Positions 9,307-18,323 of a stretch of 54,500 nucleotides of DNA are shown here, one piece after another. Under the pieces are notes generated by a model, which saw only the letters and a program-made list of their open reading frames with translations, ran no database searches and was not told where the DNA came from. The stretch's first letter is position 1, and each line of letters starts with the position of its first letter. A program made the translations under genes and the position numbers. The DNA comes from Thiohalobacter sp. (GTDB lineage Bacteria > Pseudomonadota > Gammaproteobacteria > Thiohalobacterales > Thiohalobacteraceae), in assembly GCF_027000115.1 (NCBI RefSeq), contig NZ_JALTON010000031.1:1-54500 (forward strand). Reading direction: 5' to 3'.

Positions 9307-10041
9307 TCAGGCCGGCGCCTGCGGGTGCTCCGCCGGCCATTCAAAGGTCCATTCTAGCGGATCGGCGCCGCGCCGTGACGGGATCGCCTTCACAGTCACG
9401 CGCTCGGGCACGAAGCCGGGCGGGAACCGCCATTCCCCCTGGATATTCTGGAAATAGCGGAAACGGTACTTGAAATCACGGCTTGCGTCGGCGCTGATGT
9501 CCGCCTGCTCGAGCGTCTTTGCGGCCCCGCCCTGCTGGCCGGTGACCGCCAGCCGCACCCGCCCGCTCGCGACGCGGTCGTTCTTCTTGATCTGCACCAG
9601 CACCAGCCGGAACCGGTAGCCGTTCTCCAGCCCGGGGATCGGCTCGACCACGAACCCCTGGGCCTGAAGGCCGATACGGCTGGTTTCCGGGGCCATGATG
9701 CCCCGGTAGAACGTGAGTTCCTTCTGCAGGTCGTGGATCTGCTGCTCCAGCGCTGCCCGGTCACGACGGATCTCCGCGTAGGCCGCCTCGTCGACCTGGC
9801 GCGCACGCTGGAGCAGCGCCAGCGAGCGCTCGGCCTCCGCCAGACGCTCGTGTGCCGCCGCCAGTTCCTGCGCCAGTCGATCGCGCTCGGCGCCGAGCCG
9901 CAGCAGCTCGGCCTCGGCATGACTGCCGCCCATGCGATACAGTTGCCAGCCGCCGACCAGGGCCAGCACCGCGAGCAGGGCCAGCGCCATCCGAAGTTTC
10001 CAGGCACGGTAGACGAAGACCTCGGTGCGATGGGCATCCAT
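9307..10041 (-). CDS. DUF6776 family membrane-anchored coiled-coil protein
   Basis: A 244 aa protein of unknown function. A single N-terminal membrane helix (about residues 17-35, LRMALALLAVLALVGGW) is followed by a Leu/Glu/Ala-rich coiled coil (about 40-110) and a beta-rich C-terminal domain (about 115-235, with FVVEPIPGLENGYRFRLVLV and FRYFQNIQGEWRFP). I infer that the soluble part faces the periplasm. It lies 9 bp after argC and 21 bp before the bactofilin gene, so it may tether or sense something for the bactofilin. The family name is assigned from remembered sequence features and gene order, not from a search. Confidence 0.75.
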   Translation of the reverse strand: MDAHRTEVFVYRAWKLRMALALLAVLALVGGWQLYRMGGSHAEAELLRLGAERDRLAQELAAAHERLAEAERSLALLQRARQVDEAAYAEIRRDRAALEQQIHDLQKELTFYRGIMAPETSRIGLQAQGFVVEPIPGLENGYRFRLVLVQIKKNDRVASGRVRLAVTGQQGGAAKTLEQADISADASRDFKYRFRYFQNIQGEWRFPPGFVPERVTVKAIPSRRGADPLEWTFEWPAEHPQAPA

Positions 10042-10050
10042 GCGCGACGC

Positions 10051-11082
10051 TCAGGGCAGCAGGCCGATGCCGCCCAGGCCCAGCGCCTCGTCGAGGCCGA
10101 ACATCAGGTTCATGTTCTGCACCGCCTGGCCCGCTGCGCCCTTCACCAGATTGTCGATCACGCTCAGCACCACCAGGGTGTCGCCGTCCTGGGGCCGGTG
10201 CACTGCAATCCGGCAGTGATTGGCGCCGCGCACGCTGCGGGTCTCGGGATGGGCGCCCGGCGGCAACACGTCGACGAAGGGCTCATCGCGATAGCGCGCC
10301 TCGAACAGCGCCTGCAGGTCGCGGTCGGGATCGCGCAAGCGGGCATAGAGGGTGGCATGAATGCCGCGGATCATGGGCGTGAGGTGCGGCACGAAGGTCA
10401 GTTCCACCGGCGCGCCCGTGGCGGCCTCCAGACCCTGCCGGATCTCGGGCAGGTGACGGTGGCCGGGTACGGCGTAGGCCTTGAAGGAATCGCCGGCCTC
10501 GGCCAGCAGCGTGCCCACGGCCGCCTTGCGCCCGGCGCCGCTGATGCCGGACTTGCAGTCGGCGATCAGACCCTCGGCCGACACCACGCCCGCTTCGAGC
10601 AGCGGCAGCAGGCCCAGTTGCACCGCGGTCGGATAACAGCCGGGATTGGCCACCAGCCGCGCCTCGCGGATGGCAGCGCGGTTGACCTCGGGCAGGCCGT
10701 ACACCGCCTCGGCGAGCAGCCCGGGGCAGGCGTGTTCCATGCCGTACCACTGCGCCCACTGGCTGGCGTCGCGCAGGCGGAAGTCTGCAGCCAGATCGAT
10801 CACCCGCGCACCGGCCGCGAGCAGTTCCGGCACCATCCCCATGGCGATGCCATTGGGGGTGGCGAAGAACACCAGGTCGCAGCGGCCGAGCCGGGCGACA
10901 TCCGGCTCGCTGAAGCACAGGTCCACATGGCCGCGCAGGTTGGGGAACAGCTCGGCCACCGGGCGGCCGGCCTCGCCCCGCGAGGTAATGGCCTCCAGCC
11001 GCACCTCGGGATGCCCCGCCAGCAGCCGCAACAGTTCCACGCCGGTGTAACCGGTACCTCCGACCACGCCCACCCGAATCAT
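10051..11082 (-). CDS. argC: N-acetyl-gamma-glutamyl-phosphate reductase
   Basis: NADPH-dependent third step of arginine biosynthesis. The Rossmann motif GGTGYTG is at residues 8-14 and the catalytic cysteine C149 sits in ANPGCYPTA. The 343 aa length is standard. The ATG at 11082 starts the conserved [14 protein letters not shown]; open frames further upstream run into a repeat and are not coding. It is the first gene of the argC-DUF6776-bactofilin-erpA operon. A MITE-like repeat lies only 52 bp upstream, within the promoter region shared with the divergent CLC gene. Confidence 0.96.
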   Translation of the reverse strand: MIRVGVVGGTGYTGVELLRLLAGHPEVRLEAITSRGEAGRPVAELFPNLRGHVDLCFSEPDVARLGRCDLVFFATPNGIAMGMVPELLAAGARVIDLAADFRLRDASQWAQWYGMEHACPGLLAEAVYGLPEVNRAAIREARLVANPGCYPTAVQLGLLPLLEAGVVSAEGLIADCKSGISGAGRKAAVGTLLAEAGDSFKAYAVPGHRHLPEIRQGLEAATGAPVELTFVPHLTPMIRGIHATLYARLRDPDRDLQALFEARYRDEPFVDVLPPGAHPETRSVRGANHCRIAVHRPQDGDTLVVLSVIDNLVKGAAGQAVQNMNLMFGLDEALGLGGIGLLP

Positions 11083-11134
11083 GACTGCCCGAACCTCGAT
11101 CGACTGTGAAACAGGCCGCCCATGGTAAAGCCTG

Positions 11135-11272
11135 GCCCGCATATTGCGCCAGGGGCTGGGATGATGGCGGGCACACATCGTACTCCGGGCCATGGGCAAG
11201 AAACCCGGTTGATTGTGCACCAGGACAACAGGTCGCCCCCCGCCCGCTTCCGCCCTGGTGCAATATGGGGGC
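11135..11272. repeat. MITE-like repeat, copy 2 (short form)
   Basis: A 138 bp copy with the same termini as copy 1: GCCCGCATATTGCGCCAGG at the left and CCTGGTGCAATATGGGGGC at the right. It retains GGATGATGGCGG and then jumps directly into module B (GGGCAC...ATCGTACTCCGGGCC...AAGAAACCCGG), so module A has been deleted. It occupies most of the divergent argC/CLC intergenic region and may affect expression of both. Confidence 0.75.
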
Positions 11273-11360
11273 GAGCCCGGCGCTTGAACACCGGCCGCGC
11301 CTTGCACCCGTTGCGGCGGCTGCCTTAGCATGAGCGGCGCACGCCGCCACGAGTCCTCCC

Positions 11361-12668
11361 ATGTTCCACCACTTCCGCCATTCCGGCAAAGACCTGCTTT
11401 CGCCCCAGGCCTGGAAGGCGCGCATCCTGTTCTGGAGCGGCGCGGTGCTGGTGGGCCTGTTGGCGACCGGCTTCGCACTGGCCACGGAGTGGGCCAACGA
11501 GCTGTTTCGTCACGGCATCGACGACCGGCTTTGGGTCACCTTTCTGCTCTGCCCGGCCGGACTGGTGACGGTGGCCTGGCTGACCCGGCGCGTCGCGCCG
11601 GAGGCCCGCGGATCCGGCATCCCCCAGGCCATCGCCGCGCTGGACATGACCGACCATCTCAGCCGCAGCCGGCTGCTCTCCTTCCGCATTGCCTTCAGCA
11701 AGATCGGGCTGTGCCTGCTGGGCATGCTGAGCGGCGCCTCCATCGGCCGCGAGGGGCCGACCGTGCACATCGGCGCTGCGGTGATGTTCTCGCTCGGGCG
11801 CTTCGCCCACTTCCCGCACCACTACCTGGATCGCGGCCTGATTCTCGCCGGCGGTGCAGCGGGCATTGCCGCGGCCTTCAACACGCCGCTGGCCGGCATC
11901 CTGTTCGCGATCGAGGAAATGGGGCGCTCGTTCGAGGAACGCACCAGCGGCACCCTGCTCACGGCGGTGTTCCTCGCCGGCATCACGGCGGTCGCGATCC
12001 AGGGCAACTATGCCTATTTCGGGACGGCGCACGCCCAGCTCGCGCCCAGCCAGGTACTGCTGCCGATCCTGGTCTGCGGCATCCTCGGCGGCCTGATCGG
12101 CGGCCTGTTCGCGCAACTGCTGGTCGGCAGCACCTCGGCGATTGCGGCCATCGCCGGGCGACGCCCGCTGTTGCTGGCCGCGGGCTGCGGACTGGCGCTG
12201 GCGGTCATCGGCTGGCTGTCGGGCGGACTCACCTTCGGCACCGGCTACCACGAGGCCCGGGGGGTGCTAACGGCAGAGGCGGAACTGCCGGAGAGCTATT
12301 CGCTGCTCAAGATGGCCGCCACCTGGGTGTCCTATCTGAGCGGCATCCCGGGCGGCATCTTCGCACCCTCGCTGGCCGCCGGTGCCGGCGTCGGCTCGGT
12401 CTTCGCCGACTGGTTCCCGGCCTATCCGGCGGGCGCCATCATCATCCTGGGCATGGTCGGCTACTTCACCGGCGTGGTGCAGACCCCGATCACGGCCTTC
12501 GTCATCGTCATGGAGATGACCGACAACACCGACCTGCTGCTGCCGCTGATGGCCACTGCCTTCCTTGCCTACGCGACCTCGCGGATGGTCTGTCCCACGC
12601 CCATCTACCAGGCGCTGGCAAACGGCTTCCGGCCCGGGTCCGCGAAGGAACCCGCGGCCGGCGGCTGA
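11361..12668 (+). CDS. clcA: CLC-family chloride channel or H+/Cl- antiporter
   Basis: A 435 aa integral membrane protein. The CLC selectivity motifs are all present: GSGIP (84-88), GREGP (129-133, with gating Glu131) and GGIFAP in the second half. Presence of the gating Glu suits an exchanger or a gated channel. There are about ten hydrophobic segments and no C-terminal CBS domains, as in the short prokaryotic forms. The gene starts 89 bp right of a MITE-like repeat and is followed, after 89 bp, by a three-gene membrane/thioredoxin/haem operon. Confidence 0.92.
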   Translation: MFHHFRHSGKDLLSPQAWKARILFWSGAVLVGLLATGFALATEWANELFRHGIDDRLWVTFLLCPAGLVTVAWLTRRVAPEARGSGIPQAIAALDMTDHLSRSRLLSFRIAFSKIGLCLLGMLSGASIGREGPTVHIGAAVMFSLGRFAHFPHHYLDRGLILAGGAAGIAAAFNTPLAGILFAIEEMGRSFEERTSGTLLTAVFLAGITAVAIQGNYAYFGTAHAQLAPSQVLLPILVCGILGGLIGGLFAQLLVGSTSAIAAIAGRRPLLLAAGCGLALAVIGWLSGGLTFGTGYHEARGVLTAEAELPESYSLLKMAATWVSYLSGIPGGIFAPSLAAGAGVGSVFADWFPAYPAGAIIILGMVGYFTGVVQTPITAFVIVMEMTDNTDLLLPLMATAFLAYATSRMVCPTPIYQALANGFRPGSAKEPAAGG

Positions 12669-12757
12669 GCAAGGCGCGTCCATTTCAGGATCGCGACCGG
12701 CCACTCCGGTATGATGGATACCGGACCCGCCCTCGCGGGCACAGCGGGAGGCCGTAC

Positions 12758-13435
12758 ATGGACCCCATCGTTCAGACCATCGCGCTCACCATGGGCGTCG
12801 CCTGGGCCAGCGGCATCAACCTCTATGCCGCCATCTTCATGCTCGGCTACCTGGGTATGACCGGAGACATCACCCTGCCGCCGGACCTGCAGGTACTCAG
12901 CGACCCGCTGGTACTGTTCGCCGCCGGCTTCATGTACTGCGTGGAATTCTTCGCCGACAAGACCCCCGGCGTGGACACCGGCTGGGACGCCATCCACAGT
13001 TTCATCCGCATTCCCGCAGGCGCGGTGCTGGCCGCGGGCGCGGTGGGTGACGTCAGCCAGGCCGCGCAGATTGCGGCGGGACTGGTCGGAGGCACCCTGG
13101 CCGCCACTAGCCACGCCACCAAGGCCGGCTCGCGGGTGCTCATCAACAGCTCGCCCGAACCCTTCAGCAACTGGGCGGCGTCCATCGGCGAGGACATCGC
13201 CGTCATCGCCGGGCTGTGGACGGCGCTGCACCATCCCTGGCTCTTCATCGTGCTGCTGGCCCTGTTTATCCTGCTGGTGGCCTGGCTGCTGCCGAGGATC
13301 TGGCGGGGCATCCGCCGCCTGTTTGCCTTTGTCGGCCGGCTGCTGGGACGAAAGAGGGAACCCGAGCCGCCGTCGGCGGGTCCCAGCCACGAGAACCGGC
13401 TGCCGCCGGGCACCAATTCCACGGGAGACCCATGA
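12758..13435 (+). CDS. DUF4126 family membrane protein
   Basis: A 225 aa hydrophobic protein of unknown function. Visible features are the opening VQTIALTMGVAWASGINLYAA, a glycine-rich repeat region (GAVLAAGAVGD, LVGGTLAATSHATKAG), a conserved SPEPFSNW-like segment, and two C-terminal helices ending in a basic, proline-rich tail. The ATG has GGGAGG six bases upstream. Its stop overlaps the start of the TlpA-like gene (ATGA), so translation is coupled. The family assignment comes from the TSHATKAGSR and SPEPF motifs. Confidence 0.75.
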   Translation: MDPIVQTIALTMGVAWASGINLYAAIFMLGYLGMTGDITLPPDLQVLSDPLVLFAAGFMYCVEFFADKTPGVDTGWDAIHSFIRIPAGAVLAAGAVGDVSQAAQIAAGLVGGTLAATSHATKAGSRVLINSSPEPFSNWAASIGEDIAVIAGLWTALHHPWLFIVLLALFILLVAWLLPRIWRGIRRLFAFVGRLLGRKREPEPPSAGPSHENRLPPGTNSTGDP

Positions 13436-13938
13436 AACTCAAGGATTCACTGATCGCGCTGTTCGCCGTTGTCCTGCTCGCCGTCCTCGGCTGGATCTGG
13501 CTGTCGCCACAGGGGCTGGAGAGGGCACCCGAGATCAGCGTCACCACGCTGGATGGCGAAACCATCGACCTGGCCGAGTTGCGCGGCCGGCCCGTGCTGG
13601 TCACCTTCTGGGCCACCAGCTGTCCCGGCTGCATCAAGGAGATGCCGCATCTGATCGAGCTTTACGAGGCGTTGCATCCCAAGGGGCTGGAACTGATCGG
13701 TATCGCCATGGCCTATGATCCGCCGAATCACGTGCTCGCCATGCGCGAGGCAAGACAGATTCCCTACCCCATCGTGCTCGACACTGAAGGCAAGCATGCG
13801 TTGGCCTTCGGTGACGTGAGGCTCACCCCCACCTCTTTCCTGATCGCGCCGGACGGGCGCATCGTGCGGCACAAGATCGGCGAAATGGACATGGACGCGT
13901 TGCGCGCCCAGATCCTTGGCATGCTGCCCGGGGCCTGA
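13432..13938 (+). CDS. TlpA/ResA-like membrane-anchored thioredoxin
   Basis: Likely periplasmic thiol-disulfide oxidoreductase. An N-terminal signal anchor (about residues 7-24, LIALFAVVLLAVLGWIW) is followed by a thioredoxin/AhpC-TSA fold with the redox motif WATSCPGC (CPGC) and the cis-proline segment LTPTSFLI. It has 168 aa. It overlaps the DUF4126 stop by four bases, and hemJ starts two bases after its stop. Context hints at a role in haem-protein or cytochrome maturation, though this is inference only. Confidence 0.88.
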   Translation: MKLKDSLIALFAVVLLAVLGWIWLSPQGLERAPEISVTTLDGETIDLAELRGRPVLVTFWATSCPGCIKEMPHLIELYEALHPKGLELIGIAMAYDPPNHVLAMREARQIPYPIVLDTEGKHALAFGDVRLTPTSFLIAPDGRIVRHKIGEMDMDALRAQILGMLPGA

Positions 13939-13939
13939 A

Positions 13940-14383
13940 ATGCACGCCGCCTACACCAGCCTGCCCTGGGTGCTCGCCTTCCACGTCATCTTCATGGTGA
14001 CCTGGTTCGCCGGCCTGTTCTACCTGCCGCGGCTGTTCGTCTACCACGCCATGACCGAGGACGCCGCCGGCAACGACCGCTTCAAGATCATGGAACGAAA
14101 GCTGTTCTTCGGCATCATGACCCCCGGCGCCATTTTCACCATCGCGCTCGGCCTGTGGATGCTGGCCGACAACTGGCCGGCCTACGCCAGGGCCGGCTGG
14201 CTGCATGCCAAGCTCGCGCTGGTGGCCCTGCTGGTGGTCTACCACCTCGCCTGCGGCAAGTGGTTGATGGATTTCCGGCATGATCGCAACCGGCACAGCC
14301 ATGTCTACTATCGCTGGATGAACGAACTGCCCGTGTTCGCCCTGATCGGCATCGTACTGCTGGTCATGCTCAAACCCTTCTGA
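13940..14383 (+). CDS. hemJ: Protoporphyrinogen IX oxidase HemJ
   Basis: Oxidises protoporphyrinogen IX to protoporphyrin IX in haem synthesis, in the inner membrane. The 147 aa protein has four hydrophobic helices and the family signature HVIFMVTWFAGLFYLPRLFV near the N-terminus, containing the conserved His; a later AGWLHAKLALVALLV carries the conserved Lys and His. The gene is tightly coupled to the TlpA-like gene. Haem supply fits the nearby bacterioferritin, which needs haem. Confidence 0.9.
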   Translation: MHAAYTSLPWVLAFHVIFMVTWFAGLFYLPRLFVYHAMTEDAAGNDRFKIMERKLFFGIMTPGAIFTIALGLWMLADNWPAYARAGWLHAKLALVALLVVYHLACGKWLMDFRHDRNRHSHVYYRWMNELPVFALIGIVLLVMLKPF

Positions 14384-14413
14384 CAGACCCTCAGGCCGTT
14401 CACCGCCCGCGCA

Positions 14414-14456
14414 GCAAATCCGCCATCATCCGCAGCCCCTGGTGCAACATGCGGGT
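14414..14456. repeat. MITE-like repeat, copy 3 (terminal fragment)
   Basis: The stretch is the reverse complement of the left 43 bp of the long form: GCAAATCCGCCATCATCCGC, then the degenerate end CCTGGTGCAACATGCGGGT. The other end and both hairpin modules are missing, so it is a relic. It lies between hemJ and the porin gene. Confidence 0.65.
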
Positions 14457-14522
14457 TAACCCAGAAAGCGTGACCAGATAACCCGTTGTTTCTCCTAGAT
14501 CTCACCGTCTCCTTCAAGTTGT

Positions 14523-14544
14523 AAATACGAACCGTTTGCATTTG
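14523..14544. promoter_or_regulatory. Fur-box-like site before the porin gene
   Basis: AATACGAACCGTTTGCATT (14524-14542) is an imperfect 19 bp inverted repeat. Over 22 bp it shares about 17 positions with the site in front of bfd at 18201-18222, which resembles the Fur boxes of Pseudomonas and Bordetella. Iron control of the porin-FMN-PepSY genes is inferred from this similarity and their neighbourhood with bfr and bfd. Confidence 0.5.
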
Positions 14545-14654
14545 CGTTACTGATTCTACTAAGATGTGCTCTCCGGCGCACGGACGCCGGTCCAACAACC
14601 GCAACCCGGCGGCACCCTGGGTGCCGCGACCGAATCCAAGGGGAGAAACTAGCA

Positions 14655-15923
14655 ATGCACAAGCGCACCCTGTTGGCCAGCGCACTCACCGGCCTGATGG
14701 CCACCACCGCCGCCCAGGCGGACCGCATGCCGACCGCAGAGGAGATGTGGCGGATCATCCAGCAGCAGCAAAAGGAAATCGCGGATCTCAAGGCCCGCCT
14801 CGCCGATACCGACGAGAAGGTCGAGGCCACCGGCGAGATGCTCGACGAAATCGCCAGCAGCGCACCGGCCTCGGGCGGGGAACGGAAGGCTGCACTCGGG
14901 GCAGCACATTCACCGTTCGAACACGGCAGCAGCGGACGCACCATCGTGGGCGGCTATGGCGAGCTGCACTACAACAACCTCGAGGGCGATGGCGGCGCCT
15001 CCGACAAGAACGAGATCGATTTTCACCGCGCCATCCTGTTTCTCGGCCACGAGTTCTCCGACCGCATTCGCTTCTTCTCGGAAATCGAATACGAGCACGC
15101 CTCGATAGACAACAACAGCGACGGCGGTGTCTATCTCGAACAGGGTTACCTCGAGATGGACCTGAACGAGCGCCTGCGGGCCCGCGCCGGCCTGTTGCTG
15201 GTGCCGGCCGGCTTCCTCAACGAGGTGCACGAGCCGCCGCGCTTCTATGGCGTGGAGCGCAATCCCGTGGAGGCCAATATCATTCCTACTACCTGGTGGG
15301 TGGGCGGCGCCATGCTGACCGGCGAGATCGCGCCGGGCTGGAGCTTCGACGCGGCGCTGCACGAGGGCATGAACATGAGCGCGGCAGACAACTACGCGGT
15401 GCGCAAGGGCCGCCAGAAGACCAGCAAGGCGGTTGCGGAAGATCTTGCCTTTACCGGCCGCATCCGCTGGAACGGACTCACGGGACTGGATCTGACGGCC
15501 TTCTGGCAGTACCAGTCCGACGTCACCCAGGGCACCGACCCGAACGCAGGATCGGCCAATCTGCTGGGCGTCACCGGGGTCTACAACACCGGACCCTTCA
15601 CCGTGAAGGCGCTCTATGCCCAGTGGGATCTGGACGGCAGCGGACCGGCGGCCATCGGCGCGGACAAGCAGCGCGGCTGGTACATCGAGCCCTCCTACAA
15701 GTTCTCGGAGAAGCTGGGGCTGTTCGCACGCTACAACGACTGGGACAACCAGGCCGGCAGCGACACCGGTGCCGGCGCCAACACCGGCAAGACCCAGTGG
15801 AATGCCGGCCTCAACTGGTGGATCCATCCCGACGTGGTGCTGAAGGCCGACCTGGAGTTCCAGGACAACGACGACGGCCAGGACCGCAACGGCTTCAACC
15901 TGGGCGTGGGCTATCAGTTCTGA
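14655..15923 (+). CDS. Outer-membrane porin with N-terminal coiled coil
   Basis: A 422 aa exported protein: signal peptide MHKRTLLASALTGLMATTAAQA, a coiled-coil segment (about 25-70, EEMWRIIQQQQKEIADLK), then a beta-barrel-like region rich in alternating aromatic residues and ending in a terminal aromatic (GVGYQF). This resembles phosphate-selective or anion porins of the OprO/OprP type, but the substrate is unknown. AGGGGAGAAAC lies just upstream of the ATG. The gene follows a Fur-box-like site and precedes an FMN-binding and a PepSY gene, which suggests an iron-responsive outer-membrane component. Confidence 0.82.
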   Translation: MHKRTLLASALTGLMATTAAQADRMPTAEEMWRIIQQQQKEIADLKARLADTDEKVEATGEMLDEIASSAPASGGERKAALGAAHSPFEHGSSGRTIVGGYGELHYNNLEGDGGASDKNEIDFHRAILFLGHEFSDRIRFFSEIEYEHASIDNNSDGGVYLEQGYLEMDLNERLRARAGLLLVPAGFLNEVHEPPRFYGVERNPVEANIIPTTWWVGGAMLTGEIAPGWSFDAALHEGMNMSAADNYAVRKGRQKTSKAVAEDLAFTGRIRWNGLTGLDLTAFWQYQSDVTQGTDPNAGSANLLGVTGVYNTGPFTVKALYAQWDLDGSGPAAIGADKQRGWYIEPSYKFSEKLGLFARYNDWDNQAGSDTGAGANTGKTQWNAGLNWWIHPDVVLKADLEFQDNDDGQDRNGFNLGVGYQF

Positions 15924-15953
15924 CGCTGTATCCGGACCTTCGGGTCAGGCACA

Positions 15954-15981
15954 ATACGGGGCCCGCTTGCGGGCCCCGTAT
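15954..15981 (+). terminator. GC-rich hairpin after the porin gene
   Basis: ATACGGGGCCCGC (15954-15966) and GCGGGCCCCGTAT (15969-15981) form a nearly perfect stem. No run of T follows (TCACCGTTCC), so it may act as a partial terminator or mRNA stabiliser between the porin and the downstream FMN-binding gene. Confidence 0.5.
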
Positions 15982-16014
15982 CACCGTTCCAGCTCCATGC
16001 ATGGACCCATCATC

Positions 16015-16536
16015 ATGTTCAGACACCTGATGCACGCCCTGCTCCTGCTCCTGCCCCTGGCGTGTGGCCCCGCAGCGGCGCGTGGCGTGTACCAGACCCC
16101 CGAGGCCTTTCTCGACGAAGTCTTTGCCGGCCAGGTACCGGAAGCGCGGGTGCTGTGGCTCCGCGGCGAGATCAGGGCCGGCGTCAAGCGCATCCTCGGC
16201 CACCGCTATCCCAGCCTGCGCATCCGCTACTGGCAACGGGGTCCGCGTACTGCCTGGATCCTGGAAGAGATCGGCAAGGAACAGCCCATCACCACCGGTG
16301 TCGTGGTCGAAAATGGGCGCATCGAGCGTATCCGGGTACTGGTGTTCCGCGAGTCCCGTGGCTACGAGGTACGACACGAATTCTTTACCCGCCAGTTCGA
16401 CCAGGCGGGCCTCGACGAGGAAGGCAGACTGGACCGGCACATCGACAACATCTCCGGCGCCACCCTGTCGGTGCGCGCCATGAAGAAGCTGGCGCGGCTG
16501 GCACTGTTCCTAGACCGGCAGATTCGCAAGCCCTGA
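16015..16536 (+). CDS. FMN-binding domain protein, exported
   Basis: A 173 aa protein with signal peptide (LMHALLLLLPLACGPAAARG) and an FMN_bind domain. The motif NISGATLS (SGAT at 147-150) matches the site at which ApbE attaches FMN covalently to a threonine, here T150; such proteins pass electrons across or outside the inner membrane. The start is uncertain: ATG 15997 and ATG 16015 both lack a strong ribosome site, and I prefer the one giving the cleaner signal peptide. The stop is 16 bases before the PepSY gene, suggesting a joint redox unit. No apbE is seen in the window. Confidence 0.82.
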   Translation: MFRHLMHALLLLLPLACGPAAARGVYQTPEAFLDEVFAGQVPEARVLWLRGEIRAGVKRILGHRYPSLRIRYWQRGPRTAWILEEIGKEQPITTGVVVENGRIERIRVLVFRESRGYEVRHEFFTRQFDQAGLDEEGRLDRHIDNISGATLSVRAMKKLARLALFLDRQIRKP

Positions 16537-16552
16537 ACCCGGCAGGCAACGC

Positions 16553-17332
16553 ATGAAGCTCAAGGCCTTTTATCTCTGGCATCGCTACACCGGCCTGGTT
16601 GCTGCGGCCCTGGTGCTGGTACTCGCAGTGACCGGCCTGCTGCTCAATCACACCGATCGCCTGCAACTCGACCGCCGTCACGTTCAGACTGCCTGGATCC
16701 TGGACTGGTACGGCATCCGCATGCCGGACGCGGTCATCAGCTACGCCCTGGGCGGGGGCCGTCATCTGACTCAGGTGGGACGACACCTGTATCTCGACCA
16801 ACGGGAGCTGGAGGGGGAATACGAGAACCTGATCGGCGCCGTGGCCTTGACCGACCTGATTGCGGTCGCGGCCGATGACCAGATCCTGCTGCTCACGCCG
16901 GAAGGCGATCTCATCGAGCGCCTGACCGGCGCCGAGGGTGTGCCTGCAGGGATGCGCAAGCTGGGCACTACGGCAGAGGGACGGCTGCTGGTCGAGGGGG
17001 GGCATGCCCTCTATGCCGCCGACAAGGACTTCCTGCGCTGGGAACGCTGGACGGGCGACGCGGCGACCACCGAATGGGTGCGACCGGGACCGTTGCCCGA
17101 CGGCCTGCGCCGGGCGCTTGAGGCACACTATCGCGGAGAGATCCTGCCCTGGGAACGGGTCCTGCTCGACTGGCACTCAGGGCGTTTCTTCGGACGCTAC
17201 GGCCCCTGGGTCATGGATGCGGCCGCCGTGCTCCTGATCCTGCTGGCACTGAGCGGCAGCTGGATCTTCCTGCGCATCCAGATCAAGCGCCACCAGCGCC
17301 ACGAACGGCCCGCCGGCCGTTCACGGAAATAG
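16553..17332 (+). CDS. PepSY-associated transmembrane protein
   Basis: A 259 aa protein with an N-terminal membrane helix carrying the PepSY_TM signature (LWHRYTGLVAAALVLVLAVT, followed by GLLLNHTD), a large periplasmic part, and a C-terminal helix (about 220-243, AAAVLLILLALSGSWIF) ending in a basic tail. The His residues in helix 1 and near the second helix (DWHSGRFF) are typical haem or quinone-contacting positions in PepSY ferric-reductase-like proteins. With the FMN-binding protein next to it, an electron relay to periplasmic or outer-membrane iron is plausible, but this is inference. Confidence 0.8.
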   Translation: MKLKAFYLWHRYTGLVAAALVLVLAVTGLLLNHTDRLQLDRRHVQTAWILDWYGIRMPDAVISYALGGGRHLTQVGRHLYLDQRELEGEYENLIGAVALTDLIAVAADDQILLLTPEGDLIERLTGAEGVPAGMRKLGTTAEGRLLVEGGHALYAADKDFLRWERWTGDAATTEWVRPGPLPDGLRRALEAHYRGEILPWERVLLDWHSGRFFGRYGPWVMDAAAVLLILLALSGSWIFLRIQIKRHQRHERPAGRSRK

Positions 17333-17394
17333 CGCCCGACCTCTTGACGCATTCACGCAGGTGCGCAGAGCGCACCCTGCACACCCGCGATGGC

Positions 17395-17859
17395 TCACAT
17401 CTTCGACTGCAGGTAGTTCTGCAGGCCCACCTTGCCGATCAGTTCCAGCTGGGTTTCCAGCCAGTCGATGTGTTCTTCCTCGCTCTCGAGGATGTCCTCG
17501 AACAGCTCGCGACTGACATAGTCCTTGCAGCTCTCGCAATAGGCAATGGCCTCGCGCAGCAGGGGCACGGCCTCCTGCTCCAGGGCCAGGTCGCACCTGA
17601 GCATTTCCTCGACCTGTTCACCCACCTTGAGCTTGCCCAGGTCCTGGAGGTTGGGCAGCCCCTCCAGGAACAGGATACGCCGGATCAGCGCATCGGCATG
17701 CTTCATCTCGTCGATGGATTCCTGGTATTCGTGCTCGTTCAGTTCCTTCAGGCCCCAGTTCTCGTACATGCGGGCATGCAGGAAGTACTGGTTGATGGCG
17801 GTGAGTTCGTTGCGCAGCGCCTGGTTGAGATAATCGATGACCTTCGGGTCTCCCTTCAT
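17395..17859 (-). CDS. bfr: Bacterioferritin
   Basis: Iron-storage 24-mer with ferroxidase and haem sites. All ferroxidase ligands are at the canonical positions of this 154 aa protein: E18, E51, H54, E94, E127 and H130. The haem-ligating M52 is present, so this is a haem-binding Bfr. The gene lies 81 bp downstream of bfd on the same strand, giving a bfd-bfr operon behind a Fur-box-like site. Storage and release partners are therefore coexpressed. Confidence 0.96.
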   Translation of the reverse strand: MKGDPKVIDYLNQALRNELTAINQYFLHARMYENWGLKELNEHEYQESIDEMKHADALIRRILFLEGLPNLQDLGKLKVGEQVEEMLRCDLALEQEAVPLLREAIAYCESCKDYVSRELFEDILESEEEHIDWLETQLELIGKVGLQNYLQSKM

Positions 17860-17940
17860 GCGGGGTCCTCCGGTGACTGGGAAATGAAACGGGAATGGGA
17901 AGTGTAGCCGATCAGCGCGGCCTTGCGCCGCGGCGGGCGC

Positions 17941-18144
17941 TCAGGCGCACTGCAGGGCGGGATCGTCCAGGCTGCAGCTCTCGCGTTCCTCGTCGATCAG
18001 TGCGCGCGCGCAACGCCCGCACTTGCCGCACTGGGTCGCCACGCCCAGCGACTGGCTGAGATCGCGCAGGCTCTGCGCCTCCCCCTGACGCACACGTTCG
18101 CGGATCTGGCTGCAGGTCACCCCCTTGCACAGGCACACGTACAT
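17941..18144 (-). CDS. bfd: Bacterioferritin-associated [2Fe-2S] ferredoxin
   Basis: A small electron donor that binds Bfr and reduces its ferric core to release iron. The 67 aa protein has the CXC...CXXC cluster ligands C4, C6, C39 and C42 (VCLCKGVT and QCGKCGRC). AGGAG lies upstream of the ATG. A promoter overlapping a Fur-like operator is visible just ahead, matching the known induction of bfd in iron starvation. Confidence 0.95.
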   Translation of the reverse strand: MYVCLCKGVTCSQIRERVRQGEAQSLRDLSQSLGVATQCGKCGRCARALIDEERESCSLDDPALQCA

Positions 18145-18190
18145 GTTGCGGTCTCCTCTCGCCCTTGCGGTTGATCGATTCGCTGTCTGT

Positions 18191-18222
18191 ATTCAAACCT
18201 AAATGCGAATCGTTGTCAATTG
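18191..18222 (-). promoter_or_regulatory. bfd promoter overlapped by a Fur box
   Basis: On the minus strand, TTGACA (18214-18219) and TTGAAT (18191-18196) are 17 bp apart. The plus-strand AATGCGAATCGTTGTCAAT (18202-18220) covers the -35 region and resembles known Fur operators. Repression by Fe-Fur of the bfd-bfr operon is the straightforward inference. Confidence 0.65.
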
Positions 18223-18323
18223 TATTCCATAAAACAACCGGAGCGACCCCGCCCGGATGCCAGGAGATCCAGGAAACCGATGTACATACAATACTTTGCA
18301 GAAGAGACTCGGGCGCGCGGCCC

